Assembly (NCBI RefSeq): GCF_037975245.1
Contig: NC_092572.1
Location: 2,581,501 to 2,645,500 of the forward strand
DNA from: Apostichopus japonicus
Taxonomy: Eukaryota; Echinodermata; Holothuroidea; Aspidochirotida; Stichopodidae
Length of the DNA: 64,000 nucleotides
Direction of reading: 5' to 3'
Part shown: positions 37,501-45,489 of the stretch, in pieces
Numbering within the stretch: position 1 is the stretch's first letter
How the letters are laid out: every line of letters begins with the position of its first letter
Made by a program: the position numbers and the translations under genes
The notes under the pieces: model-generated
The model's input: only the letters and a program-made list of their open reading frames with translations
Databases searched by the model: none
What the model was told of the DNA's origin: nothing

Positions 37501-40123
37501 TTATTTTATACAGCGTAACATCCACAAAAGTGCTCTAAAACGCTATGTAACAGTAAAAAATATATATGACACATAATATGTAGTAAAACTGCAGAATAAA
37601 ATAAAATATATATGAGTATGAAGAACAAAAAGCATGCACGTTTGAGCGTGTTGGAGTACTGCACATGAATAGAGTTGAATACACAGTTTAGATCAATCAA
37701 AATAAAACGCACTGCTTAAAAGTAAATAAAGTGAGTGTAAAATCTTCATAAAATAACTTGATGCTAGGAATTGCAAGCACATTGACGGAGGTTTACACCC
37801 TCATCCATGAATAGGAATCGAAAGTTGTGTAAGGCTGTGTTTGTATGTGAAGTGAAAGTCTACAGTATGGTACAAGCTATTTGACTTGCATGATGTACAG
37901 TGAAGTTCTGCAAGGATGTGTTAATGGATCTTCAAAGAACAAAAGCTTGCTGGTTTAGTTAGTTGTATATACATCAAGGCTGTACATTCATGAGTTAGTA
38001 TTGACTTTGTCTTCCCCTCTCTAATACTGGGCAGCTGTGGGATTTAAGTGTTGTTGTTAAAGAACTGTATAGTTACAGTGAGGCAAATGAATAGTTGTGT
38101 GAACAATTAGCATATTAAGATTGGAGTGTGAGCAGTTTAAAGAACAGTGTATATTAACAGTGTTTACAAGCAAAGTTCTAAACTACTGTAACTACATTTT
38201 ATCACGTCCTTCCAGTCTGGTTGTTGAACCCTACCAGCAAGTTTACAGACCCATATTTAAGCTACATAGAAATGACTTGATGGTCAACCAGCAGCAATAA
38301 CAGCAGTTGGGGAATCTAGTCACAGATGTTTTGAAAGGGGTTCATTGACTCATGCACTGTCAATTTATGAGGGTTCATTCACTCAAATACTGGGTGCACT
38401 GACTCAGATACTGTGCCTTTCTAATGGTTCACTGGGCTAATGTGCCTTTCTCAGCATGTACAGTACTGACTCAGATACTGTGCCTTTCTAAGAGTTCACT
38501 GACTAAATACCATAACTTCCTGGGGCTTCGCTGACTTATATATATCTAATGTGCCTTTCTCAGGGTGTTATGACTCAGATACTGTGCCTTTCTCAGGGTG
38601 TAATGACTCAGATACTGTGCCTTTCTCAGGGTGTTATGACTCAGATACTGTGCCTTTCTCAGGGTGTAATGACTCAGATATTGTGCCTTTCTAACGGTTC
38701 ACTGACTAACTAATACATACTGTGCCTTTCTCAGGGTGTAATGACTCAGATACTATGCCTTTCTAACGGTTCACTGACTAACTAATACATACTGTGCCTT
38801 TCTCAGGGTGTAATGACTCAGATACTTTGCCTTTCTAAGAGTTCACTGACTTATCAAATGTTCCTTTCTAAGGGTGCAATGACTCATCTTATGTTCCTTT
38901 CTGAGGGTTCACTGACTTAGATACTGTACCTTCCTGGGGCTTCACTGACTTATCTAATGTTCCTTTCTAAGGGTGCAATGACTCAGATACTGTGCCTTTC
39001 TAAGGGTGCAATGACTCATCTTATGTTCCTTTCTGAGGGTTCACTGACTTAGATACTGTACCTTTCTGGGGCTTCACTGACTTATCTAATGTTCCTTTCT
39101 AAGGGTTCAATGACTCTGATAACTGTGCCTTTCTAAGGGTGCAATGACTCATCTTATGTTCCTTTCTGAGGGTTCACTGACTTAGATACTGTACCTTCCT
39201 GGGGCTTCACTGACTTTCTAAGGGTGCAATGACTCAGATACTGTGCCTTTCTAAGGGTGCACTGACTCAGATACTGTGCCTTTCTAACGGTTTACTGACT
39301 AATACATACCATGCCTTTCTCAGGGTGTAATGACTCAGATAGAGTTCCTTTCTAAGGGTGCACTGACTCAGATACTGTGCCTTTCTAACGGTTCACTGAT
39401 ATGACGGTAAGCAAGCCTATAGCAAAATGTGTTACTCGTTACCATTTATACTACCCCAAATACTGCCATTAGGATTCACCCTTGAGCGCACCTAATTAAT
39501 TCATCAGCCACCATATGATTGTAAGCACAAGTACCCTAATTGCCAGCACTACTTTTCTGTGTGGAGACAACTTATGTGGCTTGACCACTGTAATAATACA
39601 CTGTGTATTTAATCCTGAATTTGTGCATAGGAGCGTTCAGAATTGCTAGCATTACCAACCCGGGTAAATATTCAATCTCCCATGTATTTTTCCGAAAACA
39701 GGGGACACAGCTGGTACAGTATTTGCTATAGGCAGGGAAGGTCGTAATGGACTCATCTAATGTCCCTTTCCGAGGGTTCACAGACTCATCTACTGTGCCT
39801 TAAGAAAGGTACACTGATTCAGATATTGTGCCTTTCATTAGGTTCACTGCCTCATATAATGTTTCCCTCTTCACTGACCCATCTACTAGGTATTACTAAG
39901 GGTTCACTGACTCAGATATACTGTGCTTTACTGAAACAAAACTTTCTTAGACATAACCAGAAAAGCCGTCTTGTTAGGTATATACACTTAATAATCTTTG
40001 TTAGCAAAACTTTGCAGTAATAGCAACCATCTTTAACACAAACTATAAACACAATTTCAACTTACCCAAACTGGAGCAGTATAATAGGCTGAGAAAAGTA
40101 ACACCTTCTCTGAAATTTTTCAT
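1426..40123 (-). CDS. Gene A: single-pass Ig-domain receptor-like protein, two Ig + Cys-rich units, long cytoplasmic tail
   Basis: Coding exons in transcript order: 40066-40152 (ATG at 40123-40121), 37143-37463, 36531-36770, 32920-33240, 32310-32543, 25802-25954, 24581-24663, 20403-20433, 19333-19412, 18485-18515, 9209-9273, 8296-8332, 6840-6928, 4246-4288, 2224-2247, 1984-2023, 1426-1573. Each junction has GT/AG ends and the frame stays open through all of them. The extracellular exons are all phase 1-1, the usual arrangement for shuffled Ig exons. The product would be a signal peptide, two copies of an Ig V-like domain followed by a Cys-rich domain, one TM helix, and a tail of about 210 residues rich in Ser, Thr, Asp and Glu. 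The role is inferred as a cell-surface recognition receptor; ligand and pathway are unknown. Because exons are phase-symmetric, either Ig/Cys unit could be skipped. Further exons could be hidden in the long introns. Neighbour gene B is divergent and has the same architecture. Confidence 0.72.
1984..2023 (-). CDS. Gene A cytoplasmic exon, 40 bp (phase 1 to 2)
   Basis: Acceptor ctctctacag and donor GTGAGT flank 40 bases encoding (A)QMTVLLKDKKTV. It is open only in the phase supplied by the preceding exon, since phase 0 gives a stop at the third codon. Confidence 0.5.
2224..2247 (-). CDS. Gene A cytoplasmic micro-exon, 24 bp (phase 1-1)
   Basis: Acceptor ataactag and strong donor GTAGGT flank 24 bases encoding (G)DTKETTE. 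Being a multiple of three and phase 1-1, it could be skipped without a frame change. Micro-exons this small are easily imagined, so support is modest. Confidence 0.4.
4246..4288 (-). CDS. Gene A cytoplasmic exon, 43 bp (phase 0 to 1)
   Basis: Acceptor ttttttgtag and donor GTAAGT flank an open stretch reading DSNDQNEVLAKLPA. Splice signals are good and the phase fits the 89-bp exon before it and the 24-bp exon after it. Confidence 0.6.
4380..5450. other. Gene A intron, no gene recognised
   Basis: The stretch has short ORFs on both strands with no recognisable domain. A C-run lies near 5,008-5,018. Part around 4,840-5,030 reads like a degenerate interspersed repeat ('ggcccac' phrases). Nothing here supports a coding exon. 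Confidence 0.4.
5471..6095 (+). repeat. AGGTCA-rich interspersed repeat with terminal 'gagctaaaaa' tail
   Basis: The stretch is dense in 'gacctttgacc', 'gacatttgacctc' and 'gaccccc' phrases. It ends with a segment containing 'gacggatagagtgatagacg' and 'gatgagctaaaa'. That layout (divergent TGACC body, then a short conserved 3' end) looks like a non-autonomous interspersed element inserted in a gene A intron. Class is unknown. Confidence 0.5.
6840..6928 (-). CDS. Gene A cytoplasmic exon, 89 bp (phase 1 to 0), acidic with Tyr
   Basis: Acceptor ctttgtacag and donor GTAGGT flank an open frame of 29 codons plus two bases. It begins (E)TSFTGATNTDTD and continues NSDYDGDSDHEEGHPLL. It is acidic, with one Tyr in a D-Y-D-G-D setting. 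It is not a canonical ITIM. It forms an exon pair with the 37-bp exon upstream. Confidence 0.65.
7459..8130 (+). repeat. Three diverged tandem copies of an intronic repeat
   Basis: The phrase 'taccagctattaaccaa', followed by 'gttattgcaatgtaa' or similar, recurs at about 7,460, 7,800 and 8,046. Between copies are degenerate 'ggcccaaaat' words. It is an imperfect tandem repeat with unit near 250-340 bp inside a gene A intron, and has no coding potential. Confidence 0.55.
8296..8332 (-). CDS. Gene A cytoplasmic exon, 37 bp (phase 0 to 1), basic/acidic
   Basis: Acceptor gtttatag and donor GTATGT flank DLLKRKDDEKRV. An alternative donor (GTAGGT) four bases earlier would end in phase 0 and would not fit the next exon, so the GTATGT donor was chosen. 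Confidence 0.5.
9209..9273 (-). CDS. Gene A cytoplasmic exon, 65 bp (phase 1 to 0), Ser/Tyr-rich
   Basis: A long T-run ending in 'ag' makes a very strong acceptor, and the donor is GTAGGT. The frame reads (V)RSNEEKDKQGHSSSDYTGYHA. It holds two Tyr in SDYTGYH, a plausible phosphorylation or adaptor site by inspection only. Confidence 0.62.
12737..13555. repeat. Low-complexity palindromic segment built on 'ttgggtcc...aaaaaattgagtccccc'
   Basis: Many irregular copies of 'ttgggtcc', 'aaaaaattgagtcc' and homopolymer A/C runs occur here. Edges look inverted: left 'gttccgacaattgtttttt' (about 12,793) and right 'aaaaaattgtcggaac' (about 13,491). It probably represents a MITE-like foldback element nested in the TIR transposon. 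ORFs here are artefacts of composition. Confidence 0.5.
13697..13723. repeat. (TA)n microsatellite
   Basis: A simple run of alternating T and A inside the 4.7 kb TIR element. Confidence 0.85.
15068..15240 (+). repeat. Minisatellite arm, forward (unit about 22 bp)
   Basis: Consecutive units of 'catttcgcccaaccagcctg' type. The first units are shorter and variant ('caaccatttcgccc', 'ctgccatttcgccc'). Confidence 0.85.
15917..16092 (-). repeat. Minisatellite arm, reverse (unit about 22 bp)
   Basis: This is the reverse complement of the forward arm, with units 'ggttgggcgaaatgaccatg'. The order of variant units mirrors the forward arm (outermost units are the same shorter variants), so the two arms were copied from one another or evolved as TIRs. 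Confidence 0.85.
17090..17880 (+). repeat. AGGTCA-type interspersed repeat with 3' hairpin
   Basis: The body repeats 'ctcaaatgaccttt(c/g)acctc' and 'aacagggtt' type phrases. It ends in (AC)n and a hairpin at 17,848-17,874 (gattccttttgcc / ggcaaggaatc). It has the same 3' design as copies near 31.59 and 35.80 kb. Confidence 0.6.
18485..18515 (-). CDS. Gene A cytoplasmic exon, 31 bp (phase 0 to 1)
   Basis: Acceptor taattattacag... cag and donor GTAAGT flank TSVCGDVEMA. It has exactly the length and phase of the 31-bp exon at 20,403, suggesting exon duplication. Confidence 0.58.
19333..19412 (-). CDS. Gene A cytoplasmic exon, 80 bp (phase 1 to 0)
   Basis: Acceptor attctgaacaag after a T-rich tract and weak donor GTCAGC flank (L)ARPETDEVDSGNNRASAS and then PVKTHPVQ. 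Composition (Ser, Asn, Asp, Glu) matches the other 1-to-0 tail exons. Confidence 0.6.
19578..19680. repeat. Two tandem copies of a ~52 bp intronic segment
   Basis: 'actgtatagtccaaacactg' and 'acagtatagtcaaaacactg' recur about 52 bp apart, each followed by 'aacagact(a/g)agtcaa'. A local tandem duplication. Confidence 0.7.
20403..20433 (-). CDS. Gene A cytoplasmic exon, 31 bp (phase 0 to 1)
   Basis: Acceptor ttttctatag and donor GTAAGT flank PSDQAITEAS. Splice signals are strong and phase fits both neighbours. Confidence 0.62.
20695..23650 (-). pseudogene. Degenerate non-LTR retrotransposon (CR1/L2-like LINE)
   Basis: Minus-strand reading frames in several registers give, in order, an AP-endonuclease remnant (IYRPPPS near 23,540; HEPTHQSGHTLDLLIS near 23,320; SDHAAV), a reverse-transcriptase remnant (NYRPIANLMFLGKVLEKIAS and LLDSSSAFHTIDH near 22,140-22,400; FLQGSVHGPL near 21,970) and the typical C-terminal LHWLPV-type segment (MHWLPVSQRIKFKIVLHTYK at 21,378). 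Key acidic residues are lost: the motif-A Asp is His (FHTIDH) and the motif-C ADD is GDN. Frameshifts separate all parts and the 5' end is missing. The 3' end is tandemly duplicated (20,737-20,990 resembles 21,009-21,265). It lies in a gene A intron in the same orientation as the gene. Clade assignment is by look only. Confidence 0.85.
24581..24663 (-). CDS. Gene A first cytoplasmic exon after TM exon, 83 bp (phase 1 to 0)
   Basis: Acceptor tttactttaag and donor GTAAGA flank 27 codons plus two bases: (A)SSQESGVPNSTNNTQVT and on to DGANEIKAVQ. Low-complexity polar composition typical of a disordered tail. Confidence 0.65.
24940..25335. mobile_element. hAT-like MITE, 396 bp, 8-bp target duplication
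   Basis: Terminal inverted repeats are CAGGGTTGTCCAACCTTTTG and its near reverse complement ending GGTTGGACAACCCTG. They are flanked by ATCTATGA (24,932-24,939) and ATCTATAA (25,336-25,343). The 8-bp duplication and CAGGG start are hallmarks of the hAT superfamily. There is no transposase. A C-run lies inside near 25,117. Confidence 0.82.
25802..25954 (-). CDS. Gene A transmembrane exon
   Basis: The 153-bp exon is phase 1-1 with acceptor tttcttgtag and donor GTAAAA. It encodes a short stalk (STKMLKEKMQPLG), a long hydrophobic helix (GIGLITIAVVLAIAVALVAA, then VFATYY) and a basic stop-transfer stretch (SRLYKKNEKG). No charged residue lies in the helix, so pairing with an ITAM adaptor through an intramembrane salt bridge is not suggested. 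It follows the Cys-rich exon 32310-32543 in phase. Confidence 0.85.
26830..27166 (-). repeat. tRNA-derived SINE (minus strand)
   Basis: Read on the minus strand, the head has a pol III A-box-like TGGTCAAGTGG and, about 40 bases on, a B-box-like GGTTTGAGTCC (one mismatch to GGTTCGANTCC). It is followed by a body with 'ccttgggcaaggcact' and (toward 26,830) a tail of unclear end. The anticodon-like loop reads TTGTGAT, but acceptor-stem pairing is lacking, so this is a SINE and not a tRNA gene. Confidence 0.65.
28403..30133. mobile_element. hAT-like TIR element, 1.73 kb, 8-bp target duplication
   Basis: The ends are TAGTGTTCAACCGATTA and the inverse TAATCGGTTGAACACTA. Flanks are CACCATTA (28,395-28,402) and CACCAGTA (30,134-30,141). 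Sub-terminal regions hold many ACCGATT words, likely binding sites for a transposase supplied in trans. No long ORF resembles a transposase. It lies in the intron between TM and extracellular exons of gene A. Confidence 0.8.
30950..31610 (+). repeat. AGGTCA-type interspersed repeat with 3' hairpin
   Basis: Contains 'caaatgacctttgac', 'ttgacttccacc' and similar phrases, then (AC)n and hairpin ttccttctgcc / ggcaaggaa (31,588-31,610). The left edge of the 4.2 kb duplication falls inside it at 31,302. Confidence 0.6.
32310..32543 (-). CDS. Gene A Cys-rich (CED/CxPP) domain exon, membrane-proximal copy
   Basis: A 234-bp exon, phase 1-1, with acceptor acatttcaag and donor GTGAGT. It encodes about 78 residues with cysteines in ETC, PICED, ATCNPPPG, IQCSC and SAC. 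Alignment with exon 36531-36770 and the gene B exon 59238-59483 gives a shared core, C-E-D-x-x-D-x-N-x4-C-x-P-P-x-G, then YE-x-IQC-x-C. I know no named domain with this pattern. It may be a diverged Ig-like or a new small disulfide fold. Compared with the other gene A copy it lacks a two-residue Arg-Pro insertion. It comes just before the TM exon in the transcript. Confidence 0.88.
32920..33240 (-). CDS. Gene A Ig V-like domain exon, membrane-proximal copy
   Basis: A 321-bp exon, phase 1-1, acceptor cttatcatcag and donor GTAAGT. The domain shows the B-strand Cys (SVTLDCGF), the core Trp (LQWVTI), a second Cys pair RCSEENRC, and a classic F-strand (EDVDRVYRCKIG) ending in a G-strand-like HHLNVLV. 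The extra Cys pair is also present in gene B and is probably an additional disulfide between the C'' and D/E strands. It lacks a J-like GxG motif. Confidence 0.92.
33873..35514. repeat. Minisatellite with higher-order structure, unit ~30-35 bp
   Basis: Long run of variants of 'tgactcagatactgtgcc' plus 'tttctaagggttcac'. A higher-order period of about 250 bp is visible because the rare variant 'actactagatgaggg' recurs near 34,561 and 34,814 (also at 34,175). It lies in the intron between the two Ig/Cys units. Confidence 0.9.
36531..36770 (-). CDS. Gene A Cys-rich (CED/CxPP) domain exon, membrane-distal copy
   Basis: A 240-bp phase 1-1 exon with the same acceptor and donor sequences as 32310-32543. 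It differs from that copy by four replacement and one silent substitution and by an extra 6 bp (AGGCCT) that adds Arg-Pro after QCSC. All cysteines are conserved. One change turns Asn into Tyr in ATC(N/Y)PPPG, giving the same CYPP form as gene B. Confidence 0.88.
37143..37463 (-). CDS. Gene A Ig V-like domain exon, membrane-distal copy
   Basis: A 321-bp phase 1-1 exon. Joined to the signal exon it gives YCSSLVVQTWATMEIP at the mature N-terminus. It has the Ig hallmarks (LDCGF, LQWVTI, EDVDRMYRCQIG). Against exon 32920-33240 I count 16 base differences, 15 of which change the amino acid. Seven fall in the 13 residues after LQWVT (ISPGNEPDLLAYS here, ILTGKEPYLFVNS in the other copy). Confidence 0.92.
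38340..39410. repeat. Minisatellite, unit ~30-35 bp (paralogue of 33,873-35,514)
   Basis: Same unit family ('tgactcagatactgtgcc', 'tttctcagggtgtaa' variants), but with different higher-order organisation and shorter length. It lies between signal exon and first Ig exon. Confidence 0.88.
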
Positions 40124-40152
40124 TTTCAGTTAGTTCCGAGAATCCATAGACT
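40066..40152 (-). CDS. Gene A exon with start codon and signal peptide
   Basis: The exon begins after acceptor ttatttttcag at 40152. ATG is at 40123-40121 and the exon ends with donor GTAAGT in phase 1. It encodes MKNFREGVTFLSLLYCSSL, a short basic n-region and a hydrophobic core, as expected for a signal peptide. Phase 1 fits the Ig exon that follows. Only about 29 bases of 5' UTR are in this exon. Confidence 0.82.
40130..40147 (-). promoter_or_regulatory. Upstream ORF (5 codons) before gene A start
   Basis: In the 5' UTR part of the exon an ATG at 40147-40145 opens MDSRN and stops with TAA, leaving two codons (CTG AAA) before the main ATG in the same frame. It could lower or regulate translation through reinitiation. 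This is inferred from position only. Confidence 0.55.
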
Positions 40153-41148
40153 CTGAAAAATAACGTACAAAGATTGTGTTAAAGTTTGATCAAAAAGGCA
40201 AAGCAGTAATATGTTGATTACCCACAATACCATTATAGATGATGCTTTCTGTGCATGGCTATAATTGTAACATGATACTGCACATTTGTCATGCTGTGAG
40301 ATGCTGTTAGCAGAATCTCAATACAACTTATGAGCTGTAAAGGCTTGCAGCATAATGAACACAATACACTTGCGAGGCAGGAAATTGTCCGGGTTTAATT
40401 GAACATTGATCACGTTTATGATCAGAAACAATGTACGTACTGTATGTGCAAGAGTGCAATTTCAATACATTCTGTCTAAGTACTGTGAATTTGCAACATT
40501 TTAAAAAGAAAGTTATTCAACACGACTCGTCTTCCATGACAATTTGTAATGTGCTATACAGTAACCACTATGTCATCACTATGATCACTATGTCATATGA
40601 GGCCATGTTAATTAAACAGCCTTACATATTCCCATTAAGATCTGTGTTGCATCTGAGGAAGTACTGTATCAACAGTACGGTCTGTTAGTTAGACTTTGTA
40701 GTCAACAAACTTTCATTTTCAAGATGAATCTCAGCATTTTAAAGGATCACTTCACAAAACCTAAATGGCTATAAAGTAAACCTGGACTGCACATGATAGT
40801 ATGTTCTAGTGGTCTGCAACATTTAAAAGACAAGTCTGTGATATCCACCATGTATATTTGTAATGCATGTTAATTGTTGACTACTTTAGTGCTGAAAACT
40901 TGATGTGAGGGACTCCTGTGAGTGACCGATCAAATAAACACCACCTCAAAATACTGTACCTGTATCTAGTTTCATCTTTAATGTGTTCTCATACATTGGT
41001 TACTTGAGTGAACATGACAAAGTGTCTGCCTCTAGTCATAAATCTCTCAATCCAGCAGTGTTGGTCTATGTACAACATCTGTAAGTAATAGTTCATTACC
41101 AGAGAACTTTGGCTGTATAAGCAACCATATAATATGCTAATTAAATTA

Positions 41149-42348
41149 TAGTAAGATGGGGTAAAAAAAAATGTTTCCTTAAAGTTAAACATAAAACTCG
41201 TTAGGTAGATGCTTAGGTAGATATTTTAGCTTTGTCAGTTGACAAGTGGGAATACCTTCCTAAATAGCCATAATAAAAATTTCAATCACAATGAGTAAAG
41301 GAGAAATTCCAGAAAAGGGGTGGTTTTTTTTTACCCCGGCTGTTAGTCATTTTTGGGGTAAAAAAAAACCCTGCTGGGGTAAAAAAAGTCCACACTGTTA
41401 AAACAAAATACTACCAAAGAAAATGTGCAAAACCACCAGAAATATTTTCAGCACACTTTAGAAAAGCTTTATTTGGGCATTTTCAATCGAGTTCTGCATG
41501 AATTAACCTACTGCCAAACGATAAACTCTGGTAAATGAACCCCACCTTCCGAGACTAAGCAAGATTCTATCAAGACTGTTTAATACCCCCTAAAACATTA
41601 TTGACCATGTTTTAAGAGTTTTATTCTATATATAATTATCACATCCAGCTGTGGGGTTGGGACTTAGGGTAGAGAATAATTTAGGACTCTAAAAATAACA
41701 AGATAACCATATATACAGCAGACATATATTGTGTTAGGCTATAACACTAGGCTAACATAGCAATAACTTAGGTTAAGAACAGGCAACAGTTAGTTATAAA
41801 AATGTAAATGATTATATTGGTAGAAATTAGAGGAGCATAGATGTACTCCCTGTGTCAATCATATAGCAATTCTAACATTCTGTGATAAATATAAACGATT
41901 TTGGGAGGAAATTAGGACTGGTCTTTTTTTACCCCAAACGGACACTAAACCTTGGGGTAAAAAAAACCCACGTCATTCGAGAAAAATGTCAGATCGTGCG
42001 GGTAATTACATTACTGATTCATGTAGGTACACCTCTTGTTATCATAACCAAGAAACAAAAACCTCTATATCAGTTCTAATATTTTTTGTGGGATAAAGTT
42101 AAAGGACAGTGTTCAGAACTTAAATATTTGCTATTTTTAGAGTATGGGAAAAGTCGGCGCTAAAAGTATCGGTATGCCAATGGAAAAGAATAGAAACAAT
42201 CAATAAAGTATGTCAGAATTGACTTGGGCACCATGGTTTTCACATACACCATACAAAAATGTGTTTCTATTTCTCACGACTTGTAGTTGGGGGATGGTTT
42301 TTTTTTTACCCCAACTACCCTGTGGTTTTTTTTTACCCCGTCTTACTA
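41149..42348. mobile_element. TIR element with GGGGTAAAAAAAA motifs, 1.2 kb, TA target site
   Basis: The left end TAGTAAGATGGGGTAAAAAA and the right end (reverse complement) TAGTAAGACGGGGTAAAAAA are flanked by TA on both sides (41,147-41,148 and 42,349-42,350); TATA is an alternative. Several more copies of ggggtaaaaaaa in both orientations occur inside (about 41,320-41,390, 41,920-41,970, 42,290-42,310). No transposase ORF. It lies in gene A intron 1. Confidence 0.7.
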
Positions 42349-42359
42349 TACAGGATACA

Positions 42360-45050
42360 AAGTTTACATCAACTGCCATTACTTTACAGGTGCCACATCA
42401 TTGTGATAATATCATAAAGTAAACACATACATTCGACTAACTGTCCTCTGACTACATAAACCACCAAGTACTTGAAGTTTGTCAGAATAAAATTTACCTC
42501 TCTATTAACTGCATATCCTGAAAGCATTAATTCAAAGCAAATTGCCATTATCTGTTAGGTAGTTAACATTTAACCAATATTAATAACAACTGAGAGTGGG
42601 TACCTATCAATGAAGGCAATATGCCTAAGGTAAGAATACATGTCTCAGCTATTTAATCCTAGAAGTATTTCTGTACATATATACTAAATATCCCTAGTTC
42701 TCTTGTATGTTGTACATTTCTGTCTGTGCCCTCCAGGGGTGTATGTTTGATGTAAATTAAGCCCTAGAGTTAGAATAAAGTCAGAGAGGTACCTTTAGGC
42801 AGCCAGTGAGTAAACTTGAATTTTGGGCCTCTCTCTGCTTTACAAGAACTTACATCCTTTTACTAAGAAGTCACTAGATTAATAACCATTGTTTATGAGT
42901 GCAGTGCATATGGGGTAAAACTTTGGCTAGGCAATGCACATTTGCCCAGATACTTTATTTAGTTCATAAATATGGGGGCATACATTGGCCCATAATGCCA
43001 TGGTCACATTATCTCGGCATCCCAACATAACACTAAGTATATAAGGTCTAGGGACTTATTGTAACATCTAGAACCATTATTGATGCACTTTTGGAAGTTT
43101 CATGATGAGACCATAGATATAGCAATTAGTGAAAGTGTTACAGTATATTTGCTATGCGACTAGGTCTGTATTGGTGTTCCATGAATATGTGCACATGTAG
43201 TCGGAGGTATAGTATGAATATAAAGCTTTACCTCTGGTTTATACGAACATTAAATACCACAGACTTGTTGCTTTCATTGCTAATCCAAAGATATTACAGA
43301 GAGTACAGGTACAACCAAACTTGAGGTGTGCTAGTAATCACAATGTCCCATTGTGCTTTTCACACATTTTTAGCTAAGAAATTGTCATCAGTTTGCCTGA
43401 TAATGACAAGAATTTGCCAAGTCATATACAAATCATCACTACCAAAAGTGCTAGCTTACTCACATCTGCCAGACTGTTATTTGTTTGAGTGCAAAGTTAT
43501 TAATGAACAAAATTTACTCAATTAACATGCTTGCATTAAAATCAGGTAAGTTCAATAATTTATGATCATCCAAGTGCATTCCAGTGGCATGTCTCTCTTT
43601 TTAAAGTAAAATGCATGATGCAAAAGGTCCTGGTATATGGTTGCCAGGCACCATTGTTTGCGAAGAAGCTGCCAAGCAAATTGCCAACAGTTACGTCAAA
43701 CTTTTGCGAAAACTGAAAAATGTCAATGTGAATCTTGGTAACATATTTCAAAGACTAGATAGGAAGATATAGAGAAAATTCTCAACGATGAGTTATATTT
43801 GACATTTCCAATTCTTAAAAGTGTGTTATTAATGAACCCACAGTGTTGCCTGAAAGGCATTGAAGACTCGCCCCAATTGTACCGTGCTTTGAACAAGTTA
43901 ACTTTCCTTTGCTTGCAAGTGAAGTTTTCTTCTTGTCGCTACAAAATACAGACAGTAATGAAACATGATACCTTGTTAGCTTTTATCAAGATCTGAGATG
44001 TCCACGCTGCTATGTACAGTACACTGTGTTGTGGGTATTGACCATAGCTGTATGTATTAACTGTACACTAGTGTCTAATTACCGACGGTAGCAAGCTGTG
44101 TGTGTATTTTCTGGGATCGATGGTGGTGTCTAACACTACATTACACCTCATTCAACTAGGACAGTTTACCGCCATGAGACGTTTCTTTGTGCCCGAGTCT
44201 TCACACCCTTTAATTTGTAATACCTAGCCTTTGGGTGTCCTACAGTATCTTTATTTAAGTTTAAACATTGACTTTGAGACAACATGTTACTCATTAAATA
44301 TCAAAATACACCTGCCGTTGACTATACTTTAGCAATGTTCTAGCAACAGAGTATGTCTTACCCCAGCTACAGTCTAATCTGATATTGGATTTTCAGTGTT
44401 TCCTGTGACCTTAGGCCAAACCACAGCAAATCTAGTGAAAAAACATATAGCCTAGTTGTGCAAACATAATGTAATTAACTTAAAGCTACAAGTAATTGTG
44501 CTTTAAATATTGTGAATCAGTGAGATTTTCTGATTAAGCCTCCACATTTAAATATGATCAACTGCTCTACAATACCATACAATGTCAGAAAAAGGAGAAA
44601 CATAACCCAGGAGATGGCTAGCTACTGCAATGTTAACATTATCATTGGTCAATTTTGTGACATTCTTTTGCAAATTTATCAATAAATCAACAATAATGTG
44701 GCATAATCTAATACTAATGAAAACCACAGATCCAAACTTTACATACTACAGGAACTAAAAGAAGGGAAGTCGCGAAAACATGCTGAACGTTTCGTAAATA
44801 CACACTCACTAATAGCAGTGTTTACGCTAGTAAGCCAAAATGTGTTACGCAAATTTTACAGGAAACGACAGCGTAGCCAATGTATGCATTGGCCCTAGGC
44901 TAAGCCAACAGTTCGAGTTAGCCTAGCCTATAGCCTATAGGCCTATGTTCCTTCATATTCCTTGCAGAATACGTAGCGAATATATAACAAATCATTCGAC
45001 TACAGCACACAGACACCCAAAATGTCGAAAGGTGATAAATAGTTCTTCCC
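42360..45050. other. Gene A first intron, no gene recognised
   Basis: AT-rich intron between the putative 5' UTR exon and the signal exon. ORFs up to 65 codons on both strands show no recognisable domain or suitable splice context. A cluster of AGGCCTA-type words is present at about 44,895-44,945. Confidence 0.4.
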
Positions 45051-45059
45051 GATACTAAC

Positions 45060-45150
45060 CTTTGATTTCGTTTCAAGTCTCAAATCACAGCTTATATGTT
45101 GAGTTCACAACACTAACGAAATACTAACAGTAGCACTAGCAGCACGCCTG
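45060..45150 (-). other. Putative 5' untranslated first exon of gene A
   Basis: A minus-strand donor (aatcaaag/GTTAGT) at 45,060 ends a stretch less AT-rich than its surroundings. Sequence upstream (45,100-45,190) is a plausible promoter area, but no TATA box or initiator stands out. The upper limit is arbitrary. Supported only by the need for an exon upstream of the acceptor at 40,152. Confidence 0.3.
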
Positions 45151-45489
45151 ACTTACGGGGAATGAAGGGAAATCCCATGAGTCATTCAATTGTACGTCAC
45201 TAACAATAACATCAGGGGTTGTAGCTTTGAACTTCTACACCTCAGGGTAGATAATGACATGTAAATCAGTTACGCCCACCAAAAATAGCTCCACCTAGCT
45301 AGCCTAAAACGATACGGAAGCTTCGTACGGACTTTCATATGAAATTCTTAATTGGTGTTTCTTTCTAAAAAAAGGTAATGACTTATGAACAGGACCATGT
45401 ATTTACAAAAGAGTCTGTTGGAAACACCTTGAGCTTATTTCAGACACATTTGTGGACAATTTGGGTGTTTTTGAAGTTAAAACTCAGCT

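Larger units (their letters stand above)
35515..39930. repeat. Tandem segmental duplication, unit 2
   Basis: Second copy of the 4.2 kb block, holding the repeat fragment with hairpin (35,802-35,825), Cys-rich exon 36531-36770, Ig exon 37143-37463 and minisatellite (38,340-39,410, with a further stretch at 39,745-39,925). The exact right end is unclear because minisatellites expand and contract. Confidence 0.8.

Noticed and set aside
43328-43996. Short ORFs in gene A intron 1
   Set aside because: No domain, no fitting splice sites and typical random length for AT-rich DNA.
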